A stretch of 64,000 nt of DNA from Leuconostoc mesenteroides subsp. mesenteroides (GTDB lineage Bacteria; Bacillota; Bacilli; Lactobacillales; Lactobacillaceae): contig CP046062.1 of assembly GCA_009676745.1 (NCBI GenBank), positions 498,501-562,500 on the forward strand, written 5' to 3'. The translations under genes were made by a program, and so were the position numbers. Shown one piece after another: positions 35,223 to 44,897 of the stretch (position 1 is its first letter; every line of letters starts with the position of its first letter). The notes beneath the pieces are model-generated. The model saw nothing but the letters and a program-made list of their open reading frames with translations, was not told the DNA's origin and ran no database searches.

Positions 35223-35569
35223 TCGTTCTCTTCTTTCAATATCTTAGCCAATTTTAACACATGAATCATTTGGTTTTTCAAAAATTTTTGACTTCTATGT
35301 GCTGCAGCAGGGCGTGCAATGACTAATAAATCCAACTCTTGAGGTAATTCAGATTTTAATTCTAACAAGCTTTGACGGATACGACGTTTAACCCAAACCC
35401 GCTCATGTGCTTTACCTACTTTTTTACTAACCGAAAGCCCAACACGAAAATGTTTTTGCTCTGGTTTATCCATTTGATAAACAATAAAATACTTATTAGC
35501 TACAGAACGGTGTTTATTAAAAACATGTTGAAATTCTTCTGGTTTTTTTATGCGGAATGTTTTTCTCAT
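35219..35569 (-). CDS. rnpA: Ribonuclease P protein component
   Basis: 116 residues. RKTFRIKKPEEFQHVFNKHR at the N-terminus and KKVGKAHERVWVKRRIRQSL at ~50-69 mark RnpA, which binds P RNA for tRNA 5' processing. The usual RNRxKR motif is altered to RVWVKRRIR. Downstream of rpmH, upstream of yidC, as in most bacteria. Confidence 0.95.
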   Translation of the reverse strand: MRKTFRIKKPEEFQHVFNKHRSVANKYFIVYQMDKPEQKHFRVGLSVSKKVGKAHERVWVKRRIRQSLLELKSELPQELDLLVIARPAAAHRSQKFLKNQMIHVLKLAKILKEENE

Positions 35570-35679
35570 GAAATTACTCCCTATTTATGTACGTAGCCGT
35601 ATCAACATGCCTAAATGGTTACTAAAACGATTATCTTCACGATAAAAAAATGTATTATTTTTTCTTCATGTACTAAATA

Positions 35680-35705
35680 AAAAAGCCACTGCATAGCAGC
35701 GACCT
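35680..35705 (-). terminator. Terminator between rpmH and rnpA
   Basis: On the minus strand GTCGCTGC / GCAGTGGC with a 3-nt loop followed by TTTTTT, directly after the rpmH stop. Probably reduces rnpA expression relative to rpmH. Confidence 0.7.
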
Positions 35706-35707
35706 TG

Positions 35708-35842
35708 TTAGGCAGATAGAACCTTGCGGCCCTTTGCACGACGGCGAGCCAAAACTTTACGACCGTTGCTCGTGCTCATACGTTTACGGAATCCGTGTAC
35801 GCGTTCACGATGACGCTTTTTTGGTTGGTATGTACGCTTCAT
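35708..35842 (-). CDS. rpmH: Ribosomal protein bL34
   Basis: 44 residues: [18 protein letters not shown] at the start and a basic [13 protein letters not shown] end. A constant-length 50S protein. GGAGGTG lies before the ATG. Upstream gene dnaA, usual neighbour in Firmicutes, is 9 kb away here. Confidence 0.98.
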   Translation of the reverse strand: MKRTYQPKKRHRERVHGFRKRMSTSNGRKVLARRRAKGRKVLSA

Positions 35843-35898
35843 GTGTGTTCACCTCCATTCACGATTTTTACCTGCAAAAACTTTGCAATTCGAGTTTA

Positions 35899-35927
35899 AT
35901 TGTATCATGAAAACAATTGCAATACAA
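35899..35927 (-). promoter_or_regulatory. rpmH promoter
   Basis: On the minus strand TTGTAT (35922-35927), 17-bp spacer, TACAAT (35899-35904). Confidence 0.6.
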
Positions 35928-36110
35928 GCATACTAGATTTTTTCAAATACTTAATTATTATACGCTCTTTGATGCGGTAACAGCAACAGAATCTTTATCT
36001 CAGCATTGACAATCAAACCTTTGTTACAATAAGCTTTGAAATAACGTATAATATGTTATTTTTTACCCCTATTTGCTCAAATATTATCAAGATAATCTAA
36101 GGACACTCCT

Positions 36111-36785
36111 ATGCGTAAACTAATACATCCTAACCACAATTGTATTTCTGCAACCGTTCTGTTTAGTCAACTGCCACAAGATGAACTAGACATGATCAGT
36201 GAACAAATCAATTACATTGAATACGCGCCTGGGGAAACCGTTTTCAATGTAGAGGATGATTCAGATCGATTACTATTAGTACATCAAGGCAAACTAAAGA
36301 TCAGCCAAACTGCCAGCAATGGAAAAGAACAAACACTTTATTTCTTAAATGATGGTGACATTGATGGTGAAGAATCTCTAATTACAGGTTCACGCCACGC
36401 AGTAACGTGTGTCGCTGTAATCAAATCTCGCATTTGCGAGATTCGCAGAACTGATTTTCTAAATTTAACAAAACGACAACCAACCATTGGTCTATCATTA
36501 GCTATGTCTATTGCTGTAAAGATGCAGAAACTACAGACACAACAGGCTAATCTTTTAACAGGATCTGTTGAAGACAGATTATTAAAATTTTTAAAGGATA
36601 TTGCAGAGGAATCAAATAGTTTGAGTTTCGAACTGCCTATGTCAAAAAAAGAGCTAGCAGCTTATCTCGGAACCATTCCTGCTACCTTAAGCCGAAACCT
36701 TACAAAACTTGAAGAAAAAAGAATTATCAGCAATAGTTCTAAAGGTAAAATCGTGTTAAATATCACAAAAATTGATAATCCTTGA
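36111..36785 (+). CDS. Crp/Fnr-family regulator, FNR-like
   Basis: 224 residues. A cyclic-nucleotide-type beta barrel (~20-130), a long dimerisation helix and a C-terminal winged helix with SKKELAAYLGTIPATLSRNL as recognition region. Only one cysteine (C11) lies in the N-terminal part, so an FNR-type 4Fe-4S cluster is unlikely; redox sensing by disulfide, as in lactobacillar FLP, or another signal is possible. Promoter TTACAA-17-TATAAT lies upstream. The gene just ahead of nox carries a TTGACTTAGGTCAA site at its 3' end, which suggests that it activates nox. Confidence 0.9.
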   Translation: MRKLIHPNHNCISATVLFSQLPQDELDMISEQINYIEYAPGETVFNVEDDSDRLLLVHQGKLKISQTASNGKEQTLYFLNDGDIDGEESLITGSRHAVTCVAVIKSRICEIRRTDFLNLTKRQPTIGLSLAMSIAVKMQKLQTQQANLLTGSVEDRLLKFLKDIAEESNSLSFELPMSKKELAAYLGTIPATLSRNLTKLEEKRIISNSSKGKIVLNITKIDNP

Positions 36786-36824
36786 CTTAGGTCAATTACT
36801 TATGTGATTGTTTGAGCTTATAAT
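36782..36824 (+). promoter_or_regulatory. nox promoter with FNR/CRP-type box
   Basis: TTGACTTAGGTCAA (36782-36795) is a perfect palindrome of the TTGA-N6-TCAA type. TATAAT (36819-36824) lies downstream; a weak -35 abuts the box. The box centre is about 42 bp before the expected start, the class II activator position. It overlaps the end of the upstream regulator gene. Confidence 0.7.
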
Positions 36825-36864
36825 TGATGTACAGATTACCCTTACTAATCGGAGGACATACATC

Positions 36865-38220
36865 ATGAAAATAGGTATAATTGGCGCTACACATGCTGGC
36901 GTATATGCAGCTAAGCAAATAAAATCAGATTATCCTGAGGCAGAAGTAACTGTATTTGAAAAAAACACTACAGTTTCATTTTTGTCATGTGGCATCGCTT
37001 TGTGGATTGGTGATCATGTTTCTGATCCTAAAAAAATGTTCTACGAAACTCCTGAATCAATGCGCGATCAAGGGATTACCATGCTGATGGCGCACCAAGT
37101 TAATAAAGCTGATTTAAAAGCTAAAACATTAACAATAACCAATTTAGATACAGAAGAAGTTACAACACAACAATTTGATAAAATTGTCATCACAACCGGT
37201 TCAAAGCCTGTTATTCCAAATATTCCCGGAATTGACAGCAATCGTGTGTATTTCTGTAAGTCTTGGGATGACGCTATCCGTATCAAAAGTGTTGCCAAAG
37301 ATCTTAAGCGTGTGGCGGTCATTGGTGCCGGTTACATTGGTGCTGAATTAGCCGAGCAATTATCTGTTACTGGAAAAGAAGTGACACTAATTGATGGTGC
37401 TGACCGCGTATTGGCAAAAAACTTTGGCCCAGCTTTTACTGAACGCATTCAAAAAGAGTACGAAAAGAACAATGTTGATGTGGTGCTCAATCAGTTTGTA
37501 TCTAAATTCGAAAATACACCTAATGGTATTAAAATAACTACACCAAATGGCTCATATGAAGCCGATATTGCAATACTAGGCATTGGCTTCTTACCAAACA
37601 CTGATTTATTTACTGGTCAACTTGAAACACTTCCAAATGGCGCAATACTTGTAAATGATTATATGCAAACTAGTGAAGACAATGTCTACGCTGCTGGGGA
37701 TGCTAGTACCGTCTTTTTCAATCCAACCCAAGCAATTGATTACATCCCCTTGGCTACCAACGCTATTCGCCAAGGTATATTAGTCGGTAAAAACATTATT
37801 GAACCAACAACTCGTTATCTTGGAACACAAGCTACTTCCGCAGTAGAATTATATGAACAAGCCATGGTTGCTACCGGGTTAAATAGTGCGACTGCTAAAG
37901 AAAAAGGGCTTGATGTCATTGAAACAGTTATCGAAAGTGATTATCGTCCCGATTTTATGTTAAGTACAACTTCTGTTCTTAGTTCATTAACTTGGGAAAA
38001 AGATACTGGTCGAATTGTTGGTGGTTCATTTATGTCTCAACATGATGTATCACAATCTGCCAATCTTGTTTCCATAGCTATTCAAAAACAAATGACAATT
38101 GATGAATTAGCAATGTCTGACTTTTTCTTCCAACCCAACTTTAGTCAACCAATTAACTACATTCCTGAGGTTGCTCTAGCCGCTGTCGCTGAGAAACAGG
38201 CTCTGACATTAGCTTATTGA
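36865..38220 (+). CDS. nox: NADH oxidase, water-forming
   Basis: 451 residues. Flavoprotein that reduces O2 to water with NADH. His10 and the redox-active Cys42 (SFLSCGIALWIGD) match the Nox/CoA-disulfide reductase family; VIGAGYIGAELAEQL is the NADH site and VYAAGDAS the second FAD motif. ATG 36865 has GGAGGA 8 nt upstream; an earlier in-frame start is not supported. It regenerates NAD+ in heterofermentative metabolism under air. Terminator follows. Confidence 0.95.
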   Translation: MKIGIIGATHAGVYAAKQIKSDYPEAEVTVFEKNTTVSFLSCGIALWIGDHVSDPKKMFYETPESMRDQGITMLMAHQVNKADLKAKTLTITNLDTEEVTTQQFDKIVITTGSKPVIPNIPGIDSNRVYFCKSWDDAIRIKSVAKDLKRVAVIGAGYIGAELAEQLSVTGKEVTLIDGADRVLAKNFGPAFTERIQKEYEKNNVDVVLNQFVSKFENTPNGIKITTPNGSYEADIAILGIGFLPNTDLFTGQLETLPNGAILVNDYMQTSEDNVYAAGDASTVFFNPTQAIDYIPLATNAIRQGILVGKNIIEPTTRYLGTQATSAVELYEQAMVATGLNSATAKEKGLDVIETVIESDYRPDFMLSTTSVLSSLTWEKDTGRIVGGSFMSQHDVSQSANLVSIAIQKQMTIDELAMSDFFFQPNFSQPINYIPEVALAAVAEKQALTLAY

Positions 38221-38243
38221 TGAATTTATTGCATTAATGGATA

Positions 38244-38286
38244 CAAATAAAACACGACTTGCTATAGCAAGTCGTGTTTTATTTTT
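38244..38286 (+). terminator. Terminator after nox
   Basis: AAAACACGACTTGC / GCAAGTCGTGTTTT with a 4-nt loop and TTTTT downstream. Confidence 0.9.
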
Positions 38287-38367
38287 GTAGCGTGTTTTTT
38301 ATATTTAAATTATTAGTCCTTATCATTTCAGATTATAAAGAATTCCAAAGAACCATTCATTACGATG

Positions 38368-38589
38368 TCATTTTTTCAGCAATATTCTGCCATCTTTTGA
38401 CAAATGTTGGGTGAGGGATAGCTTTTGAAGTTCATTAGTCACACTGACTATTTCCCTGTACTCTGATGCTTTTGGATTATTCAACCTCTTAATTGCATCA
38501 AAAATTAATTTTTCTTCCATATAATTTAAATTGGGGTGTTTTTCTAAAAATTTTAATAAATATTTACGTTTGTCCGTTTTGAACATCAT
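38368..38589 (-). CDS. Hypothetical small protein
   Basis: About 73 residues from an ATG at 38587-38589; the longer reading to a TTG at 38616 is weaker. Basic and helical (KYLLKFLEKHPNLNYMEEKL, IFDAIKRLNN). No family recognised. No strong ribosome binding site. It lies alone between the nox terminator and the reductase gene's terminator. Confidence 0.5.
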   Translation of the reverse strand: MMFKTDKRKYLLKFLEKHPNLNYMEEKLIFDAIKRLNNPKASEYREIVSVTNELQKLSLTQHLSKDGRILLKK

Positions 38590-38653
38590 TTTCTTTTTAC
38601 TTTTTACGTCCGTCAATTTTTTACTAAATTAACATACAAGATAACTAAAAATA

Positions 38654-38690
38654 GTCTAGTGAAAATGATTCGAATCAACCTCACCGGACT
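38654..38690 (-). terminator. Possible terminator after the NAD(P)-dependent dehydrogenase
   Basis: On the minus strand AGTC-GTGA and TCAC-GACT form an interrupted stem with GATTCGAATC inside, followed by ATTTTT. Confidence 0.45.
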
Positions 38691-38727
38691 AATTTGTTTA
38701 TTTTATTCAGCTCAAACCATACAACGA

Positions 38728-39591
38728 TTATTCAAATGAGGTCCAAAGTTTTACAATTGCTTGCACACCTTCATCCCCATGTTCTTGACTCAAACGCTCA
38801 AAGAGTTGTTCAGCAAGTTGAGTATTGGGTAAGTCTATTCCCATTTCCTTGGCTGAGTCTAAGGCTATTCGTAGGTCTTTTAATAAGTACTTAACATAAA
38901 ATCCGGGTGCATAATCTCCTTGGAAAATACGAGGTATATAGTTATCGACCGACCAAGATCCCGCAGCGCCTTTGCGCCAAACATTGTAAGCACTCTCTAA
39001 ATTGAGACCAGCTGCTTTTGCGTAAACTAAGGATTCTGCCATTGTAACCACTGTTGCTGCAACACCGATATTGTTGCTCATCTTCATGTGTTGTCCCTTA
39101 CCAGCAGAACCAGCAAAAACAATTTGCTGTCCAATAACGCCTAATACAGGTTTAATTTCATCAAGAACCTGTTGCTCACCACCAACCATAATTGCTAATG
39201 TACCGTTCTTAGCGCCAATATCCCCGCCTGAAACTGGTGCATCTAATACTTTAAATCCCAAATCAGCACCGGTTTGCGCTAATTGTTCAGCCAAAAGTGG
39301 TGTTGAGGTTGTCATATCAACCAAAATTGACCCTTCGTTAGCACCAGCAAAAACACCATTCTCACTCGTCCACACTTCTTCAACATCTTTTGGATATCCA
39401 ACCATTGTAAAAGTAATATCCGAGTGCTGAGCAACTTTAGCCGGTGTGTCGCGCCAGATAGCACCATTGTTGAGTACTTCATTTGCTTGGCTATGGGTAC
39501 GATTAAAAACAGATACCTCGTAACCCGCTTGCAACAAATTATTAATTATTCCTGTGCCCATTACGCCAGTACCAATAAATCCGATATTCAT
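38728..39591 (-). CDS. 3-hydroxyisobutyrate dehydrogenase-family NAD(P)-dependent reductase
   Basis: 287 residues. GFIGTGVMGTGIINNLL is the nucleotide site, DAPVSGGDIGAKNGTL the substrate-binding motif, and GKGQHMKMSNN holds the catalytic Lys. The family covers 3-hydroxyisobutyrate, tartronate semialdehyde and 6-phosphogluconate-like substrates, and cannot be resolved by eye. AAGGAG precedes the ATG. Confidence 0.88.
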   Translation of the reverse strand: MNIGFIGTGVMGTGIINNLLQAGYEVSVFNRTHSQANEVLNNGAIWRDTPAKVAQHSDITFTMVGYPKDVEEVWTSENGVFAGANEGSILVDMTTSTPLLAEQLAQTGADLGFKVLDAPVSGGDIGAKNGTLAIMVGGEQQVLDEIKPVLGVIGQQIVFAGSAGKGQHMKMSNNIGVAATVVTMAESLVYAKAAGLNLESAYNVWRKGAAGSWSVDNYIPRIFQGDYAPGFYVKYLLKDLRIALDSAKEMGIDLPNTQLAEQLFERLSQEHGDEGVQAIVKLWTSFE

Positions 39592-39638
39592 ACTTCATTC
39601 TCCTTAATTTAAAAGCCATGTGTGTTGCTTTTAAATAA

Positions 39639-40448
39639 CTATTTTGTAGCAATCAGTTGCTGAATAGTCTTTAAAACTCCACTATGATTATTATCTGACA
39701 ATGCGACATTAAATGGACCGATGACGTCAGCATCCGGCATTTTATATGGTAGCCCAACTGCGTTTAACATTTCCAAATCATTACCACCATCACCAAAAGC
39801 AACAGCACGAGACAAGTCAAGTGCATAACTTTCAGCCAACATTTTTAATCCTTCAGCTTTATTGACATGGGCAGGAACAATATCAATAGCCCCAGTACCT
39901 GTTTCCGTAATATGCACATCATCACCAAAGAATGCAAGAGCATCCTCGTAAAACCTTTTTTCGTCAAAGTTGGTCCAACTCATAGTAACTTTGTAAATTG
40001 GTTCGTTAATTTCACGCACGTCCCCGAAACTTTTAACGTACTTAAAGTATTTAAAATAACGCTTGTTATTTGCCGTGTCCAGGCTCAATGGCAAATAAGC
40101 AGTCTCATCTGTTGAAAAAACCAAACCACGGTCTGGACGCATACTATAGCTATTCAGGAATCGTTGAATTTTATGTAAAGTTTCCGGTGAAAGAACTTTC
40201 GAAAACAACACGGTACCATCGCTCTTTACCACACGAGCCCCATTATTGGTCACAAAATTCAATGGTTCATTAAGAAAATCCTTAAACAAGATATTAATAC
40301 GTTCTTGATGAACACCCGTCGTTATTGCAAATTGAATATGCTTCTTATTTAGTTCATGCAGTACATTACGAAACAACGCGCGATCAAACTTTTTATCGTC
40401 TGTCAAAAACGTACCATCTAAATCCGTTGCTATCAGCTGAATGGTCAC
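39639..40448 (-). CDS. Cof-type HAD hydrolase
   Basis: 269 residues. The HAD nucleophile motif is DLDGTFLTD (~9-17); GDGGNDLEML (~217) is motif IV. Cof subfamily (type IIB cap). These act on sugar phosphates, pyridoxal phosphate or flavins; the substrate is not known. Confidence 0.9.
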   Translation of the reverse strand: MTIQLIATDLDGTFLTDDKKFDRALFRNVLHELNKKHIQFAITTGVHQERINILFKDFLNEPLNFVTNNGARVVKSDGTVLFSKVLSPETLHKIQRFLNSYSMRPDRGLVFSTDETAYLPLSLDTANNKRYFKYFKYVKSFGDVREINEPIYKVTMSWTNFDEKRFYEDALAFFGDDVHITETGTGAIDIVPAHVNKAEGLKMLAESYALDLSRAVAFGDGGNDLEMLNAVGLPYKMPDADVIGPFNVALSDNNHSGVLKTIQQLIATK

Positions 40449-40531
40449 TGTTAGAAAGTTCCTTTACCTATCTACTAATCTATATGCTTTTCATTCTACC
40501 TTGATAAACGAGGTATAGCAAATCTATCTTT

Positions 40532-40547
40532 TGTTTCACGTGAAACA
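40532..40547. other. parS site (ParB/Spo0J binding), perfect consensus
   Basis: TGTTTCACGTGAAACA, an exact palindromic match to the bacterial parS consensus. It lies 7 bp after the stop of the FAD-binding protein, 4 kb left of oriC. A second exact copy is at 53932. No parAB genes lie in the window. Confidence 0.9.
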
Positions 40548-40554
40548 ATCAATC

Positions 40555-42405
40555 TTATGCCAAAATTTGCTGTGCAATCCATGCCCCTTCACGCAAAACA
40601 ACCGTATTAACACCCGGCCGTGGAATAACTGTCCCAAACCACTTTTTGCCTTCGAGAGGAATACCGTAAATATATAAGTTAGGCATTCGCTCTCCTTTGG
40701 CATTAACAACCTCAAAGGTACGACGATCCGCATTAGCTGAACCCAATTTATAGGTGGATCCATCACTACGTGTCCAAATAGCAGTTGTCAAAATACCCTT
40801 CTCCCGCAAACTAGCAATCAATGGGTTTGTCGATAAATCAATATTTATCACACCAATACGTGCTTCAACTAATGCATTCCCGTGTACTTCATTTCCCCGA
40901 TCATCACGAGCAATAAAGTTACCTGATTCAGTGGTAACCTGCATGTTAGTAGCCATCACTTCTACAATTCCAGCCTTAATCAAGGCACGTAACTGTTCAA
41001 CACGTTTCAAAGGTGGTCCAACAGATAACATAGCGTCTAACGGTCTGAATTTGCTCAAAAATATTTCATACTCATCTGCAGAGAAATAATCATGCTCAAC
41101 TACAAAACGAATCCGATCGCGTAAATCACGTAGAATGTCGAAGGTTCCCGCAAAAGGCGCTATTTTATTGCCTAGGCGAGCATCTTGAATATCTTTTTCT
41201 AAGTAGTCTAATAACCACTCCGTGTAATCAGCACGCTTAGGTAAATACTTTGCTGGTTGTCGTATAACCTCAATATCGAAAGGCGGTTCGTCAATCAAAC
41301 CAAATGATTCTGCTGTTACATTTAAATCAGCACTCATTAATAACGCCTGCTTCAGCTCCTGTGCCTGATCGTATGTCAAATTACTGGTTGGACTGTCGAT
41401 TCTATTCAGTAAGTGTTTATAAGTCATTTCTTTAACGAGCAACTTTTCAAAATCATCGTATTTGATTTGTCCATGCCCGGCTGCGCGCAAAGCTTCTAAG
41501 GCAGGCAGTGTGAAAAAGATTGGCTCATAAACTTCGCTTGTCTTTTTTTCATTGATACCCCGAGCATGGAACGGCACACCACTACGAGACCCTGCAATAA
41601 TATGCGGTTCCCGGCCAGATGCATGATAAGTTAAATCACCATCTGTTTCACGTTCAAAGTACCCCCCTTTTCCAATTGACAGTCCCGCCATATAATCGAA
41701 AAAGCTTAATCCAAGACCACGAATAATGACTTTATCTTCTTGTGAAAATATAGAAAGATTGGCCTCTGATGGATGCATAGGTGGTAAATACTTTAGGTTG
41801 TTTTCGTCTGCAAATGACTTAAATTTAGCTTCCTCGTTCGTTAAAACATTATTTGAGTGCCCTAAGGCCATTACGACTTGATTAGCTAAAATTTGGGAAC
41901 CATCTGCCAAAACTACTTGATAATTTGCACCGATTTGGGTAAAGTTTACTACACTTTGCTGTGTAAAGGTTAAAGTTTGCTTACTGCGGACTCTTTTTTT
42001 CAGCCATTCAAAATACCAAGCCGCGTAAATGCCCATCATGCCCCTCGTAGCAAAATCACTAGGTGATGTTAACTGTTGTATTTCGGCTCTATAGGCATCA
42101 TCAAACTCCGAATGGTTCTCCAAAAAAGTATGTGCGTCTTCTTTTAACCACTGAAACAACGTCGGTCCATGTAGTGGCTTACCGCTATGTTCAATTGAAT
42201 CATCAGTAAATAACGTAATTTGATCAATCACTGTATTCATTAGAAACAGTTTATTTTGTGGTATAAATGGATCCCAGACCCGTCCACCAATGACGTAAGG
42301 GTCAAATATTTGAACATCGAGTTGAACATTGTCATCCACTAAATTAATCAATCGCTCAGCTACCGCTAAACCACGCGGACCGGCCCCAATGATTGCTACC
42401 TGCAT
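40555..42405 (-). CDS. FAD/NAD(P)-binding protein
   Basis: 616 residues. The FAD-binding motif GAGPRGLAVAERL starts the protein, and a second Rossmann motif VIIRGLGLSFFDYMAGL follows at ~225. Belongs to the FAD-NAD(P)-binding group (NAD_binding_9 type, YdhS-like), related to ornithine N-monooxygenases, function unknown. GGAGA precedes the ATG. Confidence 0.8.
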   Translation of the reverse strand: MQVAIIGAGPRGLAVAERLINLVDDNVQLDVQIFDPYVIGGRVWDPFIPQNKLFLMNTVIDQITLFTDDSIEHSGKPLHGPTLFQWLKEDAHTFLENHSEFDDAYRAEIQQLTSPSDFATRGMMGIYAAWYFEWLKKRVRSKQTLTFTQQSVVNFTQIGANYQVVLADGSQILANQVVMALGHSNNVLTNEEAKFKSFADENNLKYLPPMHPSEANLSIFSQEDKVIIRGLGLSFFDYMAGLSIGKGGYFERETDGDLTYHASGREPHIIAGSRSGVPFHARGINEKKTSEVYEPIFFTLPALEALRAAGHGQIKYDDFEKLLVKEMTYKHLLNRIDSPTSNLTYDQAQELKQALLMSADLNVTAESFGLIDEPPFDIEVIRQPAKYLPKRADYTEWLLDYLEKDIQDARLGNKIAPFAGTFDILRDLRDRIRFVVEHDYFSADEYEIFLSKFRPLDAMLSVGPPLKRVEQLRALIKAGIVEVMATNMQVTTESGNFIARDDRGNEVHGNALVEARIGVINIDLSTNPLIASLREKGILTTAIWTRSDGSTYKLGSANADRRTFEVVNAKGERMPNLYIYGIPLEGKKWFGTVIPRPGVNTVVLREGAWIAQQILA

Positions 42406-42537
42406 TATTTATCTTCTCCAGAACGTCTAAATTTATTAAACGCTTTTATATTATTATTAACTTCCCATTATTATAGTTGTTTATAAAAATATTTTCAAAA
42501 CGCGCAATAAATATCATAAGATACCTTAAGACACAAA

Positions 42538-42565
42538 AACGACAGCCATCAGGCTGACGTTATTC
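42538..42565 (-). terminator. Terminator after the AEC transporter
   Basis: On the minus strand AACGTCAGCC / GGCTGTCGTT with a 4-nt loop and TTTTTGTG. Confidence 0.8.
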
Positions 42566-42585
42566 GTATATTCATTCACTTGCGA

Positions 42586-43527
42586 CTAGTTATTTATTAA
42601 TGTCATCAGAATTGGAACCACTATCAAACTAAGAATAGTTGATTCAGTCACCATGATTGCTGCATAATCAGCATCCGCACCATATAAACTAGCCACTACT
42701 GGCGCATTTGTCATAACTGGCATCGCTGACTGTAAGATGAATACTTGTTTCATTAGATGCGGCACATCAGCCTTCCATAAAAGGAAAAACATGACAATTG
42801 GTGCTAAAATAAAACGACCAAATAATATACCTAAGCTATATTTATTGAACTCCATATTTCTTAAGCCGGCACGCTGCACGGCGATACCAATAAAGAACAT
42901 TGATAACGGTACCGTTAAGTTACCGATGTATTGTAAATCAGAGACTACAAACGTTGGTAGTTTAACATCTGTCCAAACAAAGATGATGCCTAAGATAAAA
43001 CCAAGCAACGGTGGTGAAAAAACCTTTGACAGCGTTGCCCTGATATCAAATTTCCAGGCCCCTTCCCCATCACGCTGGATGAGATAAGTGCCCAATGTCC
43101 AGAAGAAAGTCGTGTTGACCATATAATAAACTAGCACATACGGTAAACTTTTAACACCAAACAAAGCCATATTTATTGGTAAGCCGACAAATACAGTATT
43201 TGAATTGAAAAACATGGATTGAAAAAGGCCACGGCGATTTTTTCGAATACCTAAAACTCGTGCAAATCCAACCGAAATTGCAAATAAAACTAACATCGAA
43301 ATGATTGGAAATTTGATTTCAGGTAATAAACGTACCAGTTCGCCTTTGGTGAAATCATGCGTTATTGTATTCACCATGTACATTGGCAACGCCACCTGTG
43401 TCACGATACGTGCAATAATCTGTCCACTTTTGTCTGTGAACCACCTTGCACTTGCTAATCCATAACCAATGGCAACCATTACTAGAATTACCAAGACGCC
43501 CTGTATACTCTGTAAAAATACACTCAA
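42586..43527 (-). CDS. AEC-family transporter (auxin efflux carrier / malate permease type)
   Basis: 313 residues with ten hydrophobic segments; VFVGLPINMALFG is a typical AEC motif. Members include MleP malate permeases, but no malolactic gene lies nearby. The start is a TTG (43525-43527) with GGGGC upstream; no in-frame ATG precedes it. Substrate open. Confidence 0.85.
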   Translation of the reverse strand: MSVFLQSIQGVLVILVMVAIGYGLASARWFTDKSGQIIARIVTQVALPMYMVNTITHDFTKGELVRLLPEIKFPIISMLVLFAISVGFARVLGIRKNRRGLFQSMFFNSNTVFVGLPINMALFGVKSLPYVLVYYMVNTTFFWTLGTYLIQRDGEGAWKFDIRATLSKVFSPPLLGFILGIIFVWTDVKLPTFVVSDLQYIGNLTVPLSMFFIGIAVQRAGLRNMEFNKYSLGILFGRFILAPIVMFFLLWKADVPHLMKQVFILQSAMPVMTNAPVVASLYGADADYAAIMVTESTILSLIVVPILMTLINN

Positions 43528-43647
43528 AACACTGCCCCATTTATGTGAGAAATTTTAAAATTATTCACATAACATCATATCATTTACGAGTTTTGTTTGC
43601 ATCATCTACATAGAAATATACATAAATGTGATAATGTCCTAACGTGT

Positions 43648-44274
43648 TCAATTATTTTTTTCAGAAAAAAAGTCGATTTTTCGCCCGTTTAAGTCTTGTA
43701 CTTCGCGATAATTATTTGGATAATCAGCATGTAAAAATGCTTTATCTTGCTTCGATATTTTTATTGTTGATGTTAAAACTACCCAGTTAATATTTTTCCC
43801 TAATGGCGGCGTTGTCAACGACCCCATATAGCGATAATAACTATGGTTGTCGGGAATTAATTTCATTAACCCTTCTGCGTTAACATTTTCATCATAAATA
43901 TTTTCCACATCAATACCGTTATCAGTATTTGTTGTTTCTCCAAAGACTGCCAACACTAACGTTTGATTGTCTCGTTGGAAAACAAAGTGAATCTCAGCAT
44001 CGTATCTCTTACCGTCTACGAGATGTTCTGCCCCATCATGAAAATGAAATCTTTCCAATTCCCAAACTGTCCCATCAACACGCAATTTACCGCGAACTAA
44101 AAACTGTTCTCCTATAATTCGATCGTCAGAATGAACTCGATCCTCAAAATGAACAACCAACTGACTGTTTTCTTGTTGTTGAATACTTTTCAACGGAATG
44201 TCAATCGGTGATTGATAAATCGTGTCATCGGCCTTTCGCCAATTCTCTTGTTCTCTATAATCTAAGTGCTCCAT
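43648..44274 (-). CDS. Alpha-type carbonic anhydrase
   Basis: 208 residues. Hydrates CO2 to bicarbonate. QSPIDI (~21-26) and the zinc ligands in FHFHDGAEH (H77, H79) and AEIHFVF (H96) are present; GSLTTPPLGKNINWVVL is the alpha-class C-terminal motif. There is no signal peptide, so the enzyme should be cytoplasmic. AGAGG precedes the ATG. Confidence 0.92.
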   Translation of the reverse strand: MEHLDYREQENWRKADDTIYQSPIDIPLKSIQQQENSQLVVHFEDRVHSDDRIIGEQFLVRGKLRVDGTVWELERFHFHDGAEHLVDGKRYDAEIHFVFQRDNQTLVLAVFGETTNTDNGIDVENIYDENVNAEGLMKLIPDNHSYYRYMGSLTTPPLGKNINWVVLTSTIKISKQDKAFLHADYPNNYREVQDLNGRKIDFFSEKNN

Positions 44275-44897
44275 TTAGATACCTCTTAAGTTCCCTACTA
44301 TCATATTCATATCTATATATAGTAAAGCAACAACAAAGAAAGTTCCCAAAATATGCTCATAGTGTACCATCATATGCTAGCTTGTTTTATTTTTAGAAAA
44401 TAATTCTTAATATATGTTGGTTTATTTTCCTAATAAACAAAGTTCTTAAGAAATTCTTTAACATTCACAGTGTTATAAAAACTTATCCTCTTCCTGTTTA
44501 TTCACAGTGTTTTTCAGCTTTTTACTCACATGCCCTTTCACAAGTTATCCACATATCCACAAGTTGTGAACTCATGCCTGTGGATAATGTTTATAAATAA
44601 CCTCAATTATTGTCCTTTCGCTCTTTTGCGTGTGTATAACAATGTTCATTTGTGGATAACCCACACATTTGTTCGTCTTAATATCAACAACCTCACTTTT
44701 CCATTGTCCACAACTGTTGATATTCTCTAAAGTTGTCGTTTGCCTGTGGAAAACTATTTTTCTTATTGTTATAATTATCTTTGCTACTTCTTCTATGATT
44801 AGAAAAGTTGTCGGTTCAATCCACAATCTTCGTTAAATACTATCAATGCAAGATCGTCATTTTATTATGACTTGAACCATATTTAGGAGAGATAATC
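44275..44897. other. oriC, upstream DnaA-box cluster
   Basis: A 620-bp gene-free region before dnaA. DnaA boxes: TTATCCACA (44545-44553), ATATCCACA (44553-44561, overlapping), TGTGGATAA (44579-44587 and 44651-44659), TTGTCCACA (44704-44712), TGTGGAAAA (44745-44753), TTATTCACA (44498-44506). Boxes occur on both strands in a tight run of ~250 bp. This corresponds to the incAB-like half of a bipartite Firmicute origin and probably contains the dnaA promoter under DnaA control. Confidence 0.93.
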
